Below, in pieces: positions 25,849 to 33,810 of a DNA stretch of 58,393 nt (positions are counted from its first letter, which is position 1; each line of letters begins with the position of its first letter). The stretch is from Saprospiraceae bacterium UBA2329. Lineage in GTDB: Bacteria > Bacteroidota > Bacteroidia > Chitinophagales > Saprospiraceae. The stretch covers positions 17,364-75,756 of the forward strand of contig DDUV01000015.1 of assembly GCA_002344975.1 (NCBI GenBank), in the 5' to 3' direction. The position numbers and the translations under genes are program-made. Under the pieces are notes generated by a model. It saw only the letters and a list, made by a program, of their open reading frames with translations. It had not been told where the DNA came from and searched no databases.

Positions 25849-26412
25849 TCAAGCCCGTTCGCGCTCCATGTAAAAATCGGCGTACATCTTTTGGAGCTTC
25901 TTGCGCGCAAAGAAAATGCGGCTTTTGATGGTACCGAGAGGCGAACCTAATTCTTCGGCAATTTCCTCATATTTGTAGCCTTCGTAGGCCATCATAAACG
26001 GCTTGCGGAAGTCCTCCGGCAAGGTATTGACCATGCCCAGCAACTCGATGAAAGTGATGTCGGATTCACCTTCGTTGCCGATGCTGTTGTCGCCCGAATT
26101 GATGTAGTAATTGTTCGGAGTTTGGTCTATGATGAGGTTGCGACGAACGCGCTTGCGATAGTTGTTGATGAAAATATTGCGCATGATGGTCACCGCCCAA
26201 GCCTTGAAGTTGGTACCCTGAAGATACTTTTCAGAGTTGGTGATGATGCGCATCGTGGTATCCTGATACAGGTCTTCCGCATCCATTTCGTTGCCCGTGA
26301 GTTTGAGCGCGAAAGCCCGGAGCGTTTGGGTGATCTTCTCCAATTGCTCAGGAATACTGCTATGTTGAACAGGCAAAGACACGACGGGCGACTTTATGAT
26401 TTCGAAAGACAT
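25849..26412 (-). CDS. ECF-type RNA polymerase sigma factor
   Basis: A 187-residue extracytoplasmic-function sigma factor. Region 2 contains LTGNEMDAEDLYQDTTMRI and FKAWAVTIMRNIFINNYRK (core and -10 recognition). Region 4 contains EDFRKPFMMAYEGYKYEEIAE followed by GSPLGTIKSRIFFARKKLQ (helix-turn-helix). The start is the methionine 16 codons into the open frame (MSFEIIK), directly after the promoter. No anti-sigma factor gene is adjacent: the neighbour downstream is a convergent methyltransferase and the upstream one a divergent XRE regulator, so its control is not visible here. Confidence 0.92.
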   Translation of the reverse strand: MSFEIIKSPVVSLPVQHSSIPEQLEKITQTLRAFALKLTGNEMDAEDLYQDTTMRIITNSEKYLQGTNFKAWAVTIMRNIFINNYRKRVRRNLIIDQTPNNYYINSGDNSIGNEGESDITFIELLGMVNTLPEDFRKPFMMAYEGYKYEEIAEELGSPLGTIKSRIFFARKKLQKMYADFYMERERA

Positions 26413-26429
26413 TTTGTAATATTTGTTTA

Positions 26430-26460
26430 CAAAATTAGAAACTAAACGTGAGTTCTGCAA
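26430..26460 (-). promoter_or_regulatory. Promoter of the ECF sigma gene
   Basis: On the minus strand TTG (26458-26460), a 20-nt spacer and TAATTTTG (26430-26437) give a full TTG/TAnnTTTG promoter 17 bases before the start codon, that is, a housekeeping-type promoter rather than an obvious self-driven ECF promoter. Confidence 0.7.
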
Positions 26461-26629
26461 AAAATTTTTTCTATTTAGACTGAATTTCGACGAAAAAGTA
26501 GCAGAAATGACAACTCCGAGAAAAAACGTTAAAAAAATTAACTAAAATAAACCTTCTGCAAACTCCCGATGTATTGTAGGAGAATTATTTATGGAACGAT
26601 ATTGAGTTTCTGTCGAAAACTTCCAACAC

Positions 26630-27154
26630 ATGACCGTACAACAACAATGGTGCAATACGCACAATGACCTTCACCCGGCCATGTATCTCCATCAGAACAT
26701 CCGGGCACTGAGGAAAAAACTCAACCTCAGCCAGGAAGAACTCGCCCTGCGCGTAGGCCTCAACCGGGGCAATATCGCCTCTTATGAGAACGGCACCGCC
26801 GAACCCAAAATCTGCAACCTCCTCAAGCTCTCTAAAATCTTCGGCGTCTCCGTCATTGATTTAACCAACCGGGACTTCAGCGCTGAAGCCATCGGGTGGG
26901 CTGCCGAGCCGGCAGAGGTAGTAGTCCAGCCTCTTCACGACCCCGATCAGTTGCTGCAACTCCGCGACCGGGCCGCCGAAATCTCACAGGTTATCAACAG
27001 CTTATACACCTGCTTCCAGTTCAAACTCAAGTCCATGACCGAGTGCGCCCCCGAAATTCAGGCGCTTCAGGTACATTTTGAGCAAATGAAGGAGGTTTCG
27101 CAATCGCTTATCAACGATCACCTCGCATTGTTGGACATTATGGACCGCCGATAG
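26630..27154 (+). CDS. XRE-family transcriptional regulator
   Basis: A 174-residue DNA-binding protein. The Cro/C1-type helix-turn-helix covers roughly residues 22-76 (IRALRKKLNLSQEELA, then GLNRGNIASYENGTAEP and LLKLSKIFGVSVIDL). The remaining hundred residues are helical and probably coiled coil (LLQLRDRAAEISQVI, FEQMKEVSQSLIND), likely for dimerisation. The ATG at 26681 (MYLHQNIRAL) is an equally plausible start because the HTH domain begins there. It is divergent from the sigma-factor gene. Targets are unknown. Confidence 0.85.
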   Translation: MTVQQQWCNTHNDLHPAMYLHQNIRALRKKLNLSQEELALRVGLNRGNIASYENGTAEPKICNLLKLSKIFGVSVIDLTNRDFSAEAIGWAAEPAEVVVQPLHDPDQLLQLRDRAAEISQVINSLYTCFQFKLKSMTECAPEIQALQVHFEQMKEVSQSLINDHLALLDIMDRR

Positions 27155-27218
27155 AAAAAAATAATACCCGCCCCAACATATTTTAGCATTTCCCGTATAT
27201 GTATTTTGTAGAATGCTT

Positions 27219-27226
27219 TAGATTTG
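27219..27226 (+). promoter_or_regulatory. -7 promoter box TAGATTTG
   Basis: TAGATTTG matches TAnnTTTG 22 bases before the ATG of the thioredoxin-SPOR gene. A TTG box at a clear -33 distance is not evident. Confidence 0.55.
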
Positions 27227-27248
27227 TAATCCCTTAAACATTACAGAA

Positions 27249-28130
27249 ATGCCTCGTAGCACCCCCCTTCTCGCCTGGACGGCCTTATTTGTGCTGTTCA
27301 CCATGACCTTGCACGCTGAGGTTCAATTCGTTGTCAAGCCGCTGCCCTTGGTCAAAGACATGGCGGCCCGACAGGGAAAACTCTATTTTGTTCATTTCAC
27401 GGCCCAATGGTGTATGCCTTGCCGCTGGATGGACGAAAACACTTTTTCCGATCCGGCGCTGTCTGAGTTCGTTCAACAGCATTACATCGCTGTAAAAATG
27501 GACATTGACGATACCTACGGTTTGAAATGCAAGGAGGAATTTGCCGTGCAAAAAATACCTACGGTTTTGATTTTCAATGCTAAAGGCGAAGTCATTGACC
27601 GCCGGGAAGCCTCCATAGACGCCGGCGCCCTTCTGACCTTGCTGCAACGATACAGTCGGGAAGAAGCGCCCCGGACACAGTCTGCGCCTGCACAGCCCGA
27701 AAGCCCGGCCTATCCGATGAGCGGAAAAACAAACTCGGCGCCGCTTGCTCCCGGACAATTTTCCCGCCCGGCGCTCATACCCGATATGCCGCACTCGCAG
27801 GACGTCGTTCAGGAAATGATAGAGCCTTCCGTTTTGCAGGCGGCGTCGTACAGTTCGTCTCCGGTTGCCGATGCGCAAACCCATTACGGGCCGGCAACCA
27901 CTTATACCATACAGGCTGCCGTGTTCGGCGATTATGGAAATGCGGTGAACGAAGTAAACCGGTTGGAAGGGCTGTTGCGAAGGCCGGTCAGCTTGGCGGC
28001 GTCGGTGCAAAACGGCAAAACTCTGTACAAAATCACCATAGGCAATTTCAGCAGCAGACAAACGGCCGACGAATACCTGCGCTACCTGCAAAGCAAATCC
28101 ATCAATGGTTTTGTGAGAGCATCAGAGTGA
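27249..28130 (+). CDS. Exported thioredoxin-fold protein with C-terminal SPOR domain
   Basis: A 293-residue exported protein. A signal peptide (1-23, ending TLHAEV) is followed by a thioredoxin fold with the active site WCMPC at about 54-58 in HFTAQWCMPCRWMDE, the cis-proline strand KIPTVLIF and DRREASIDAG. A Pro/Ser/Ala-rich linker (about 137-215) leads to a SPOR domain (about 219-290: YTIQAAVFGDYGNAVNEV, YKITIGNFSSRQTADEYL). SPOR domains bind denuded peptidoglycan at division sites. Thioredoxin-SPOR fusion suggests a disulfide-handling protein tethered to septal or remodelled wall; this is an inference. It is convergent with PPK2, 9 bp away. Confidence 0.88.
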   Translation: MPRSTPLLAWTALFVLFTMTLHAEVQFVVKPLPLVKDMAARQGKLYFVHFTAQWCMPCRWMDENTFSDPALSEFVQQHYIAVKMDIDDTYGLKCKEEFAVQKIPTVLIFNAKGEVIDRREASIDAGALLTLLQRYSREEAPRTQSAPAQPESPAYPMSGKTNSAPLAPGQFSRPALIPDMPHSQDVVQEMIEPSVLQAASYSSSPVADAQTHYGPATTYTIQAAVFGDYGNAVNEVNRLEGLLRRPVSLAASVQNGKTLYKITIGNFSSRQTADEYLRYLQSKSINGFVRASE

Positions 28131-28139
28131 CAACCACCT

Positions 28140-29291
28140 CTATTTCAGCATATTGGCTAAGGTGTCGTTCAAAAACAAGTTCTCGCCCTTTTCGTAGATC
28201 ACGTTGGAACGCCCCACGATGAGCGGGTCCAATTTGCCAATCATTTTCAAGTCCCGATTGTCATAAGCAATCCGGTGCAAGACGTACCGCATGGCATTGA
28301 GCCGGGCGCGTTTTTTGCAATTCGATTTCACTACGATCCAGGGCGAATCGGAGGTATCGGTATGGAAAAACATTTTTTCTTTAGCATCGGTATAGTCTTC
28401 CCATTTGTCTAAAGAAGCCCGGTCTATCGGCGAGAGTTTCCATTGTTTGAGCGGGTGTGTTTCGCGGTCTTTGAATCGGCGTTTTTGTTCTTCCCGGCTC
28501 ACCGAGAACCAGAACTTGATCAAAATGATGCCGCTGCGCACCAAATTACGTTCAAAATCAGGCACTTGCCGCATGAACTCCGTGTATTCCTCTTTGGTGC
28601 AAAAACCCATCACATTTTCCACGCCGGCCCGGTTGTACCAAGATCGGTCGAACAGCACGATCTCGCCGAAAGTAGGCAAATGGCGCACATAACGCTGAAA
28701 ATACCACTGGCCTTTTTCCTCTTCGGTGGGCTTTTCCAGAGCTACCACGCGGGCGCCGCGAGGATTGAGGTGCTCCATCACCCGCTTGATGGTGCCGCCC
28801 TTTCCGGCTGCGTCGCGCCCTTCAAAGAGTACCACCACGCGGGCGCCGGTCTTTTTGGTCCAGGCCTGCAATTTGAGCAGTTCTACCTGAAGATCATACT
28901 TTTGCGCTTCGTAGGCTTTGCGCGAAAGGAGGTTTTTATACGGGTATCCGCCTTCGCGCCAGTCACGGGCGAGTTCGTGATCGGGATGAACTTTTTTGCC
29001 CTGGCCTTGCAAGTTTTCCTCCAGCAGCGTTTTGAGCAACAACACGCGCTCTTCCACCGGAAAGCTTTGCAGGTATTGCTCGGCCGCTGATTTTTTATCA
29101 TCCGGCTTCGACTCCATAGCGTCTTTGAGTGCCGTGGCTTCATGGTTGATTTTGGCCCGGATGCGGCGGTTAACCGACTTGACGCGCGCCTCTGAGGGCG
29201 TTTCTCCGCCGGTCACATCTCCTTCGCTCACTTCGCGGGTCACGATTTTGAGCGCTTCTTCTTCGTTGATGGTAGGTCTTCTTTTAGCCAT
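28140..29291 (-). CDS. ppk2: Polyphosphate kinase 2 family protein
   Basis: A 383-residue PPK2 enzyme, transferring phosphate between polyphosphate and nucleotides. The P-loop is FEGRDAAGKGGT (about 156-167). The DRSWYNRAGVE lid motif is at 215-225, and RETHPLKQWKLSPID and WEDYTDAKEKMF follow, all diagnostic of PPK2. Some 110 extra residues precede the core, with a basic and charged N-terminus; the first part (TINEEEALKIVTREV) has no known match to me. Which class (GDP, AMP or ADP acceptor) cannot be settled by eye. The gene faces a divergent promoter region shared with the sugar nucleotidyltransferase. Confidence 0.93.
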   Translation of the reverse strand: MAKRRPTINEEEALKIVTREVSEGDVTGGETPSEARVKSVNRRIRAKINHEATALKDAMESKPDDKKSAAEQYLQSFPVEERVLLLKTLLEENLQGQGKKVHPDHELARDWREGGYPYKNLLSRKAYEAQKYDLQVELLKLQAWTKKTGARVVVLFEGRDAAGKGGTIKRVMEHLNPRGARVVALEKPTEEEKGQWYFQRYVRHLPTFGEIVLFDRSWYNRAGVENVMGFCTKEEYTEFMRQVPDFERNLVRSGIILIKFWFSVSREEQKRRFKDRETHPLKQWKLSPIDRASLDKWEDYTDAKEKMFFHTDTSDSPWIVVKSNCKKRARLNAMRYVLHRIAYDNRDLKMIGKLDPLIVGRSNVIYEKGENLFLNDTLANMLK

Positions 29292-29315
29292 GTTTTGCTT
29301 GTTTTGCCTGATTCA

Positions 29316-29346
29316 CAAAGGTAAGGAACATTGTTTGTGCAAACAA
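29316..29346 (-). promoter_or_regulatory. Promoter of ppk2
   Basis: On the minus strand TTG (29344-29346), a 20-nt spacer and TACCTTTG (29316-29323) precede the ppk2 start by 24 bases. The -33 half lies inside a 16-bp palindrome. Confidence 0.7.
29331..29346. promoter_or_regulatory. Palindrome overlapping the ppk2 -33 box
   Basis: TTGTTTG-TG-CAAACAA is a perfect 7-bp inverted repeat with a 2-bp centre. It covers the -33 region of ppk2 and lies between two divergent promoters, a natural operator position. No regulator is identified. Confidence 0.5.
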
Positions 29347-29422
29347 CACTTAAAAATGCGGTAACCCTAAAAGAAATATCCGGCACTTTCACCGCGCAAC
29401 TGCGCCTGACGAAACCGCCATA

Positions 29423-29454
29423 TTTGGAAGCCTTCCTGCACTCTGCTATCTTTG
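29423..29454 (+). promoter_or_regulatory. Promoter of the sugar nucleotidyltransferase gene
   Basis: TTTG (29423-29426), a 20-nt spacer and TATCTTTG (29447-29454). The ATG at 29459 begins only 4 bases after the box, so the message would be leaderless or nearly so, unless translation starts at the second ATG (29468). Confidence 0.75.
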
Positions 29455-29458
29455 CCAG

Positions 29459-30181
29459 ATGAAAGCCATGATTTTCGCAGCAGGATTGGGCACGCGCCTG
29501 CGCCCACTCACCAACGACCGGCCCAAAGCCTTGGTCGAAGTCAACGGCGTGCCGCTGTTGCAAATCGCCATCGAGAAACTCCACTTGGCAGGCATAACCG
29601 ACATCATCGTGAACATACACCATTTCGGAGAGCAGATAGCGGCATTTCTGGCGCGGCCTCCGTTTTCAGATATGAACATCGCCATCTCGGATGAGCGCGC
29701 CAAACTGCTTGACACCGGCGGCGGTTTGCGCAAGGCTGCCTGGTTTTTCGATGACGGCCAACCGTTCCTGGTGTATAATGCAGACATCCTTACCACATTG
29801 AACCTGAATGATTTGTACGCCGCGCACACCCGTTCTCAGGCATTGGCTACGCTGGCAGTACGCGAACGACCGGCCTCCAGGGCTTTTCTTTTTGATAAAA
29901 ACAACCGGCTCTGTGGCTGGCGAAACTCAGCTACCGGCGCAGAACGCATTGCCTTGGCCAACCATCCCTTGCACCCCTTAGCCTTCAGCGGAGTACACAT
30001 CATTCACCCCCGTATTTTTGAGCTGATGCCCCCGCCCGGAGAGGTTTTTTCCATTGTGGAAACTTACCTCAGCCTGGCACAAAACGAAATCATCCAAGGC
30101 TTTCGCCACGATCAGGACTTATGGTTGGATGTCGGCAAGCCGGAGCAGTTAGCCCGCGCACAGGAGTTGTGGACATGGTAA
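29459..30181 (+). CDS. Sugar-1-phosphate nucleotidyltransferase (MurU/RfbA-like)
   Basis: A 240-residue NTP-transferase. The nucleotide-binding signature AAGLGTRLRPLTNDRPKAL is at 7-25, with the lysine of PKALV. The later motifs are LDTGGGLRKA (about 85), VYNADIL (metal aspartate, about 107) and FSGVHIIHP, and the C-terminus has WLDVGKPEQLARA. Its length and the TGGG and DVGKPEQL motifs are closest to MurNAc-1-phosphate uridylyltransferase (MurU) of the wall-recycling route. Other NDP-hexose synthases are possible. It is the first gene after a divergent promoter region; the RlaP-type pair follows with 55 bases between. Confidence 0.87.
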   Translation: MKAMIFAAGLGTRLRPLTNDRPKALVEVNGVPLLQIAIEKLHLAGITDIIVNIHHFGEQIAAFLARPPFSDMNIAISDERAKLLDTGGGLRKAAWFFDDGQPFLVYNADILTTLNLNDLYAAHTRSQALATLAVRERPASRAFLFDKNNRLCGWRNSATGAERIALANHPLHPLAFSGVHIIHPRIFELMPPPGEVFSIVETYLSLAQNEIIQGFRHDQDLWLDVGKPEQLARAQELWTW

Positions 30182-30236
30182 GGAACTACATTGCCCGGTC
30201 CGCTTGTTCCTCGCATGTTTCATTCCAACAAATGTC

Positions 30237-31016
30237 ATGGTATCAAAAATAAACGCATACATCAAGCAGGTCGAATCTGAAAGGGGGGTAAAAATACTGC
30301 TCGCCTCGGAAACCGGTTCGCGCGCCTGGGGTTTTCCCTCTCCCGACAGCGACTACGATGTTCGTCTCATATATGCCCATCCGGTGCAATGGTATTTGTC
30401 CTTATCGGAAAAACAAGACAGCATGGATACCATGTTGGAAAACAGAGAATTGGATGTGTCCGGTTGGGATTTACGGAAGTCGTTGCGATTGCTGCTGCGC
30501 TCCAATCCGCCACTTTTGGAAAGAATACATTCGCCGGTGGTGTACGCCTGTGACGAGGTCTTTTTGGAGCAGATCAGATCGGTTTCTCAAGACTTTTACT
30601 CTCGCATAGGCGCCATGCACCACTACCTGAACATGGCCCGGAACACCCTGGACGAGATAGACGAAAGCAGACCATACAAGCTCAAAAAGCTGTTTTACGC
30701 ATTGCGGTCGGCAACGGCTTGCAGGTGGATATTGGAAAAAAATGAGCCGCCGCCTGTCTCATTCAACGATATGCTGAGTGGGCTTGATTTGCCGGAAACC
30801 ATTTTGTCGGATATAGAGAGACTTTTGGATATCAAGTCGAAGGCTGACGAGTCTTACCTGCATCGTGGGGAGAGCAACTTGCTCGATTTTGTTCGCCACT
30901 CCTTATTCACAGCTACCGAAAATGGAGCGCAACTGCCCTCCGGCAAAGGGCGATCAGACGTATGTAATGAATTGTTTATCAACACACTTGAGCGGATATG
31001 GAACTCCAATATTTGA
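30237..31016 (+). CDS. RlaP-type nucleotidyltransferase (first of a pair)
   Basis: A 259-residue protein of the predicted nucleotidyltransferase family known as RNA-repair-pathway DNA-polymerase-beta (RlaP, PF10127). The active-site strand is ASETGSRAWGFPSPDSDYDVR, with GS at 27-28 and the metal aspartates at 39 and 41. Helical blocks such as LRKSLRLLLRSNPPLLERI and YALRSATACRWILE follow. The ATG at 30237 is preferred to an upstream TTG. Its 3' end overlaps the next gene by 19 bases. Family members are tied by comparative genomics to RNA repair, but no RNA ligase gene lies nearby. Confidence 0.82.
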   Translation: MVSKINAYIKQVESERGVKILLASETGSRAWGFPSPDSDYDVRLIYAHPVQWYLSLSEKQDSMDTMLENRELDVSGWDLRKSLRLLLRSNPPLLERIHSPVVYACDEVFLEQIRSVSQDFYSRIGAMHHYLNMARNTLDEIDESRPYKLKKLFYALRSATACRWILEKNEPPPVSFNDMLSGLDLPETILSDIERLLDIKSKADESYLHRGESNLLDFVRHSLFTATENGAQLPSGKGRSDVCNELFINTLERIWNSNI

Positions 31017-32062
31017 GAAACAACAGGCTGTTGATACTGGAAGCCTTGAGCGGCAGCAAGGCTTATGGTTTGGATACTCCGGAGTCCGACATGGACTTCA
31101 GGGGCGTATTCATGCTGCCTCGCAGGCAATTTTATGGATTGCAATACATCCCGCAAATCAATTTGGACAACAACAACCACATGCTTTACGAATGGAGGAG
31201 GTTTGTGGAATTGCTTTCTGTGAACAACCCTAATATATTGGAGTTACTGGAAACTCCTGCCGATGCTTTGATATACAAACATCCACTGCTCCATCAAGTG
31301 GACTGTTCGAAAATTGTCTCCCGGCAGTGCAAAGAGACTTTCGGCAGGTTTGCGCTTTCGCAGGTCAAGAAGGCCAGAGGTTTGAACAAAAAAATTGTAA
31401 ACCCTATGGATCGGGAGCGCAAAACCGTACTTGATTTCTGCTATGTTGCCCACAATGGCGGCTCGATTTCCCTGAGGCGCTTTTTGCAACAGAACAACAT
31501 GCAACAGGAATACTGTGGCTTGGTCAATATTTCCAACATGCAAAACGTGTACGCGCTTTATTATGGTGAAGACAGTGGGTACAAAGGAATTTTTCAGAAG
31601 AGCAATTCCGATGATATTTCACTCAGTTCCATCCCCAAAGGAGCGCCGCAAGTCGCATGGATGTACTTCAACAAAAATGGATTCTCTGTTTATTGTCGCG
31701 AATACCGCGAGTATTGGGAATGGGTAGAAAACCGAAATGAAGCGCGTTATCAAAGCACCCTGCATCATGGAAAAAACTACGATGCCAAAAACATGATGCA
31801 CACATTCAGGCTTCTGGAAATGGCCATTGAAATTGCCCGGCACAAAAAGATCGTCGTCAGAAGGCCCGATGCCGACTTTTTGCTGAGCATCAAAAAAGGG
31901 GCTTACGATTATGAGCAGCTTATAGAAATGGCCGCCGCCAAATACGATGAAATGGAGACCGCTTATGCAGCTTCCGACTTACCGGATGCACCGGATTCCG
32001 GCTACCTGAATGACTTGGCTTATGAGATCAGAGCTGAGTTTTATGGCATCAAAAGTGATTGA
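30998..32062 (+). CDS. RlaP-type nucleotidyltransferase (second of a pair)
   Basis: A 354-residue protein of the same nucleotidyltransferase family, diverged from its neighbour. The N-terminal catalytic motif is SGSKAYGLDTPESDMDFRG (18-36), keeping both aspartates (31 and 33). The ELLSVNNPNILELLETP segment matches the helical part of the first protein (LLLRSNPPLLERI). It adds about 100 residues in the middle, including YREYWEWVENRNEARY, and a late KNMMHTFRLLEMAIEIA helix that resembles the family C-terminus. The 19-base overlap with the first gene implies coupled translation and probably a hetero-complex. A strong terminator follows. Confidence 0.82.
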   Translation: MELQYLRNNRLLILEALSGSKAYGLDTPESDMDFRGVFMLPRRQFYGLQYIPQINLDNNNHMLYEWRRFVELLSVNNPNILELLETPADALIYKHPLLHQVDCSKIVSRQCKETFGRFALSQVKKARGLNKKIVNPMDRERKTVLDFCYVAHNGGSISLRRFLQQNNMQQEYCGLVNISNMQNVYALYYGEDSGYKGIFQKSNSDDISLSSIPKGAPQVAWMYFNKNGFSVYCREYREYWEWVENRNEARYQSTLHHGKNYDAKNMMHTFRLLEMAIEIARHKKIVVRRPDADFLLSIKKGAYDYEQLIEMAAAKYDEMETAYAASDLPDAPDSGYLNDLAYEIRAEFYGIKSD

Positions 32063-32085
32063 GCCGGAGCGTGTCGTAAGCAGTA

Positions 32086-32143
32086 GCTTCAGACCCTGCA
32101 AAGTTTTCTAAAACCTTTCAAGGTCTGAAGCGTGGTTTTTTTT
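32086..32143 (+). terminator. Rho-independent terminator after the nucleotidyltransferase pair
   Basis: A perfect 10-bp stem, GCTTCAGACC (32086-32095) with GGTCTGAAGC (32122-32131), is extended by an inner AAAGTTTT/AAAACCTTT pairing and followed by eight T. It ends exactly at the convergent lpdA stop. Confidence 0.85.
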
Positions 32144-33541
32144 CTACAAATGTATCACCTCATCGTAAGCGGCGGCGGCGGCTTCCATCACCGCTTCGCT
32201 CATGGTAGGGTGCGGGTGTATGGCCTTGATGATTTCGTGGCCGGTGGTTTCCAGCTTGCGAGCCACCACCACCTCGGCAATCATTTCCGTCACATTGGCG
32301 CCAATGAAGTGCGCGCCGAGGAACTCTCCGTATTTGGCATCAAAAATGACCTTCACGAAACCCTGCTTGGCGCCTGCCGCACTGGCCTTGCCCGAAGCGG
32401 AGAACGGAAACTTGCCCACTTTGAGCGTGTAGCCGGCGTCTTTGGCGGCCTGCTCGGTGAGGCCCACAGAAGCCACTTCCGGCGAACAGTAGGTGCAGGA
32501 CGGAATGTTGTTGTAATCAATGGGATCGGGCGTATGGCCGGCTATTTTTTCCACACAGGTAATGCCTTCCGCGCTGGCAACGTGCGCCAGGGCCTGGGTA
32601 GGAATGATGTCGCCGATGGCATAAATGCCGGGTACATTGGTGCGATAGTAGTCGTCCACGAGCACAAAGCCGCGGTCGGTTTTTACGCCGAGTTCTTCCA
32701 GTCCGATGCTTTCTGTGTTGGGCGTCACGCCGGCAGCGGAGAGCACCACGTCGCAGTCAATTTGCTTCACCGAACCATCTTTGCGGCTCTTCACCGTCAC
32801 TTTACAGCCAGCGCCTTTGGTATCCACGGTTTCCACGCTGGTATTGGCCAGTACTTCGATGCCCGCTTTTTGGTAAATTTTGGCCAATTCTTTAGAAACA
32901 TCGGGGTCTTCGCGGGGCAAGAGACCCTGTTCGAGGAACTCCACGATGGTCACTTTGGTACCGATGGAGTGGTAGAAGTAGGCAAATTCCACACCGATGG
33001 CGCCCGCGCCCACCACCACTAAAGACTTAGGCTGCTGCTCCAAAGTCATGGCTTTGCGGTAGTCAATGATTTTTTTGCCGTCTATTTTGAGGTTGGGCAG
33101 TTCTTTGGCCCGTCCGCCCGTAGCCACGATGATGTGCTCGGCGCTGTATTCGGTTTTAGCTCCGGCGGCGGCGGTCACTTCCACTTTTTTGCCGCGCACC
33201 AACCGGCCATTGCCGTTGATGACGGTGATTTTATTTTTTTTGAACAGGAAGTTGATGCCCTTGCTCATGCCGTCTGCTACGCCGCGACTGCGCTTGACCA
33301 TAGCGCCGAAATCGGCCTGAGCGCCGCTGACCTGAATGCCGTAGTCGGAGGCATGTTGGATGTATTCAAAAACCTGAGCGCTTTTCAGGAGGGCTTTGGT
33401 GGGAATGCAGCCCCAGTTGAGACAGATGCCGCCCAGCGATTCGCGCTCGACGACGGCTACTTTCATGCCCAATTGAGATGCCCGAATGGCGGCTACGTAC
33501 CCGCCGGGGCCGCTGCCGATAACGATGAGATCGAAATTCAT
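32144..33541 (-). CDS. lpdA: Dihydrolipoyl dehydrogenase
   Basis: A 465-residue flavoprotein, the E3 component of 2-oxo-acid dehydrogenase and glycine cleavage complexes, reoxidising dihydrolipoamide with NAD. The FAD-binding GSGPGGYVAA is at 9-18, the redox disulfide at Cys 40 and Cys 45 (GGICLNWGCIPTKA), the NAD-binding loop GAGAIGVEFA, a second FAD contact AIGDI and the C-terminal catalytic HPHPTMSE histidine. All active-site parts are intact. The E1/E2 genes are not in the window. A TATCTTTG box lies 37 bases before the start. Confidence 0.96.
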   Translation of the reverse strand: MNFDLIVIGSGPGGYVAAIRASQLGMKVAVVERESLGGICLNWGCIPTKALLKSAQVFEYIQHASDYGIQVSGAQADFGAMVKRSRGVADGMSKGINFLFKKNKITVINGNGRLVRGKKVEVTAAAGAKTEYSAEHIIVATGGRAKELPNLKIDGKKIIDYRKAMTLEQQPKSLVVVGAGAIGVEFAYFYHSIGTKVTIVEFLEQGLLPREDPDVSKELAKIYQKAGIEVLANTSVETVDTKGAGCKVTVKSRKDGSVKQIDCDVVLSAAGVTPNTESIGLEELGVKTDRGFVLVDDYYRTNVPGIYAIGDIIPTQALAHVASAEGITCVEKIAGHTPDPIDYNNIPSCTYCSPEVASVGLTEQAAKDAGYTLKVGKFPFSASGKASAAGAKQGFVKVIFDAKYGEFLGAHFIGANVTEMIAEVVVARKLETTGHEIIKAIHPHPTMSEAVMEAAAAAYDEVIHL

Positions 33542-33577
33542 AATGGATATGCGTTATTGTTTCGTTGAAAAACGCCG

Positions 33578-33585
33578 CAAAGATA
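33578..33585 (-). promoter_or_regulatory. -7 promoter box TATCTTTG of lpdA
   Basis: An exact TAnnTTTG match upstream of lpdA, immediately beyond the terminator of the candidate small RNA. No good -33 TTG is seen. Confidence 0.6.
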
Positions 33586-33608
33586 GCCCGGTTCGGTGAA
33601 AACTGTAT

Positions 33609-33643
33609 AAAAGAAAAAAACTCCGACGCACAACACGCCGGAG
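33609..33643 (-). terminator. Terminator of the candidate small RNA
   Basis: On the minus strand CTCCGGCG pairs with CGTCGGAG (one G-U) and is followed by seven T, then CTTTT. On the plus strand the same position is an A-C mismatch, so the signal is strand-specific. Confidence 0.8.
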
Positions 33644-33772
33644 CTCCCTAACTTACTGATACTTAAAAAATCTTATTGAGACGCCGTTTCTGGCGGCGCA
33701 AAAATCACCCTGTTCCAGCTTTGTGCCGGAACATCATCGTGTAAAAAGAGCGTCTGTGATGAATTGTTCTGT
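33609..33772 (-). ncRNA. Candidate small RNA of about 160 nt
   Basis: A minus-strand unit has a full promoter (33778-33810) and a rho-independent terminator (33609-33643) but no convincing reading frame; the only ATGs (33738-33743) lead to a 10-codon frame. The transcript would fold into at least three hairpins: GTTCCGGC/GCTGGAAC (about 33719-33739), CGCCG/CGGCG (about 33683-33699) and the terminator stem. It lies upstream of lpdA with its own terminator in between, so it could be independent or a long attenuator-like leader. I do not recognise an RNA family. Confidence 0.6.
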
Positions 33773-33777
33773 GTGGG

Positions 33778-33810
33778 CAAAGATACGCCCGAAGGCAGGC
33801 TGCCACCAAA
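33778..33810 (-). promoter_or_regulatory. Promoter of the candidate small RNA
   Basis: TTTG (33807-33810 on minus), a 21-nt spacer and TATCTTTG (33778-33785). The layout is the same as the cytochrome peroxidase promoter. Upstream, 33811-33975 is A/T-rich with long T runs and no gene. Confidence 0.75.
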
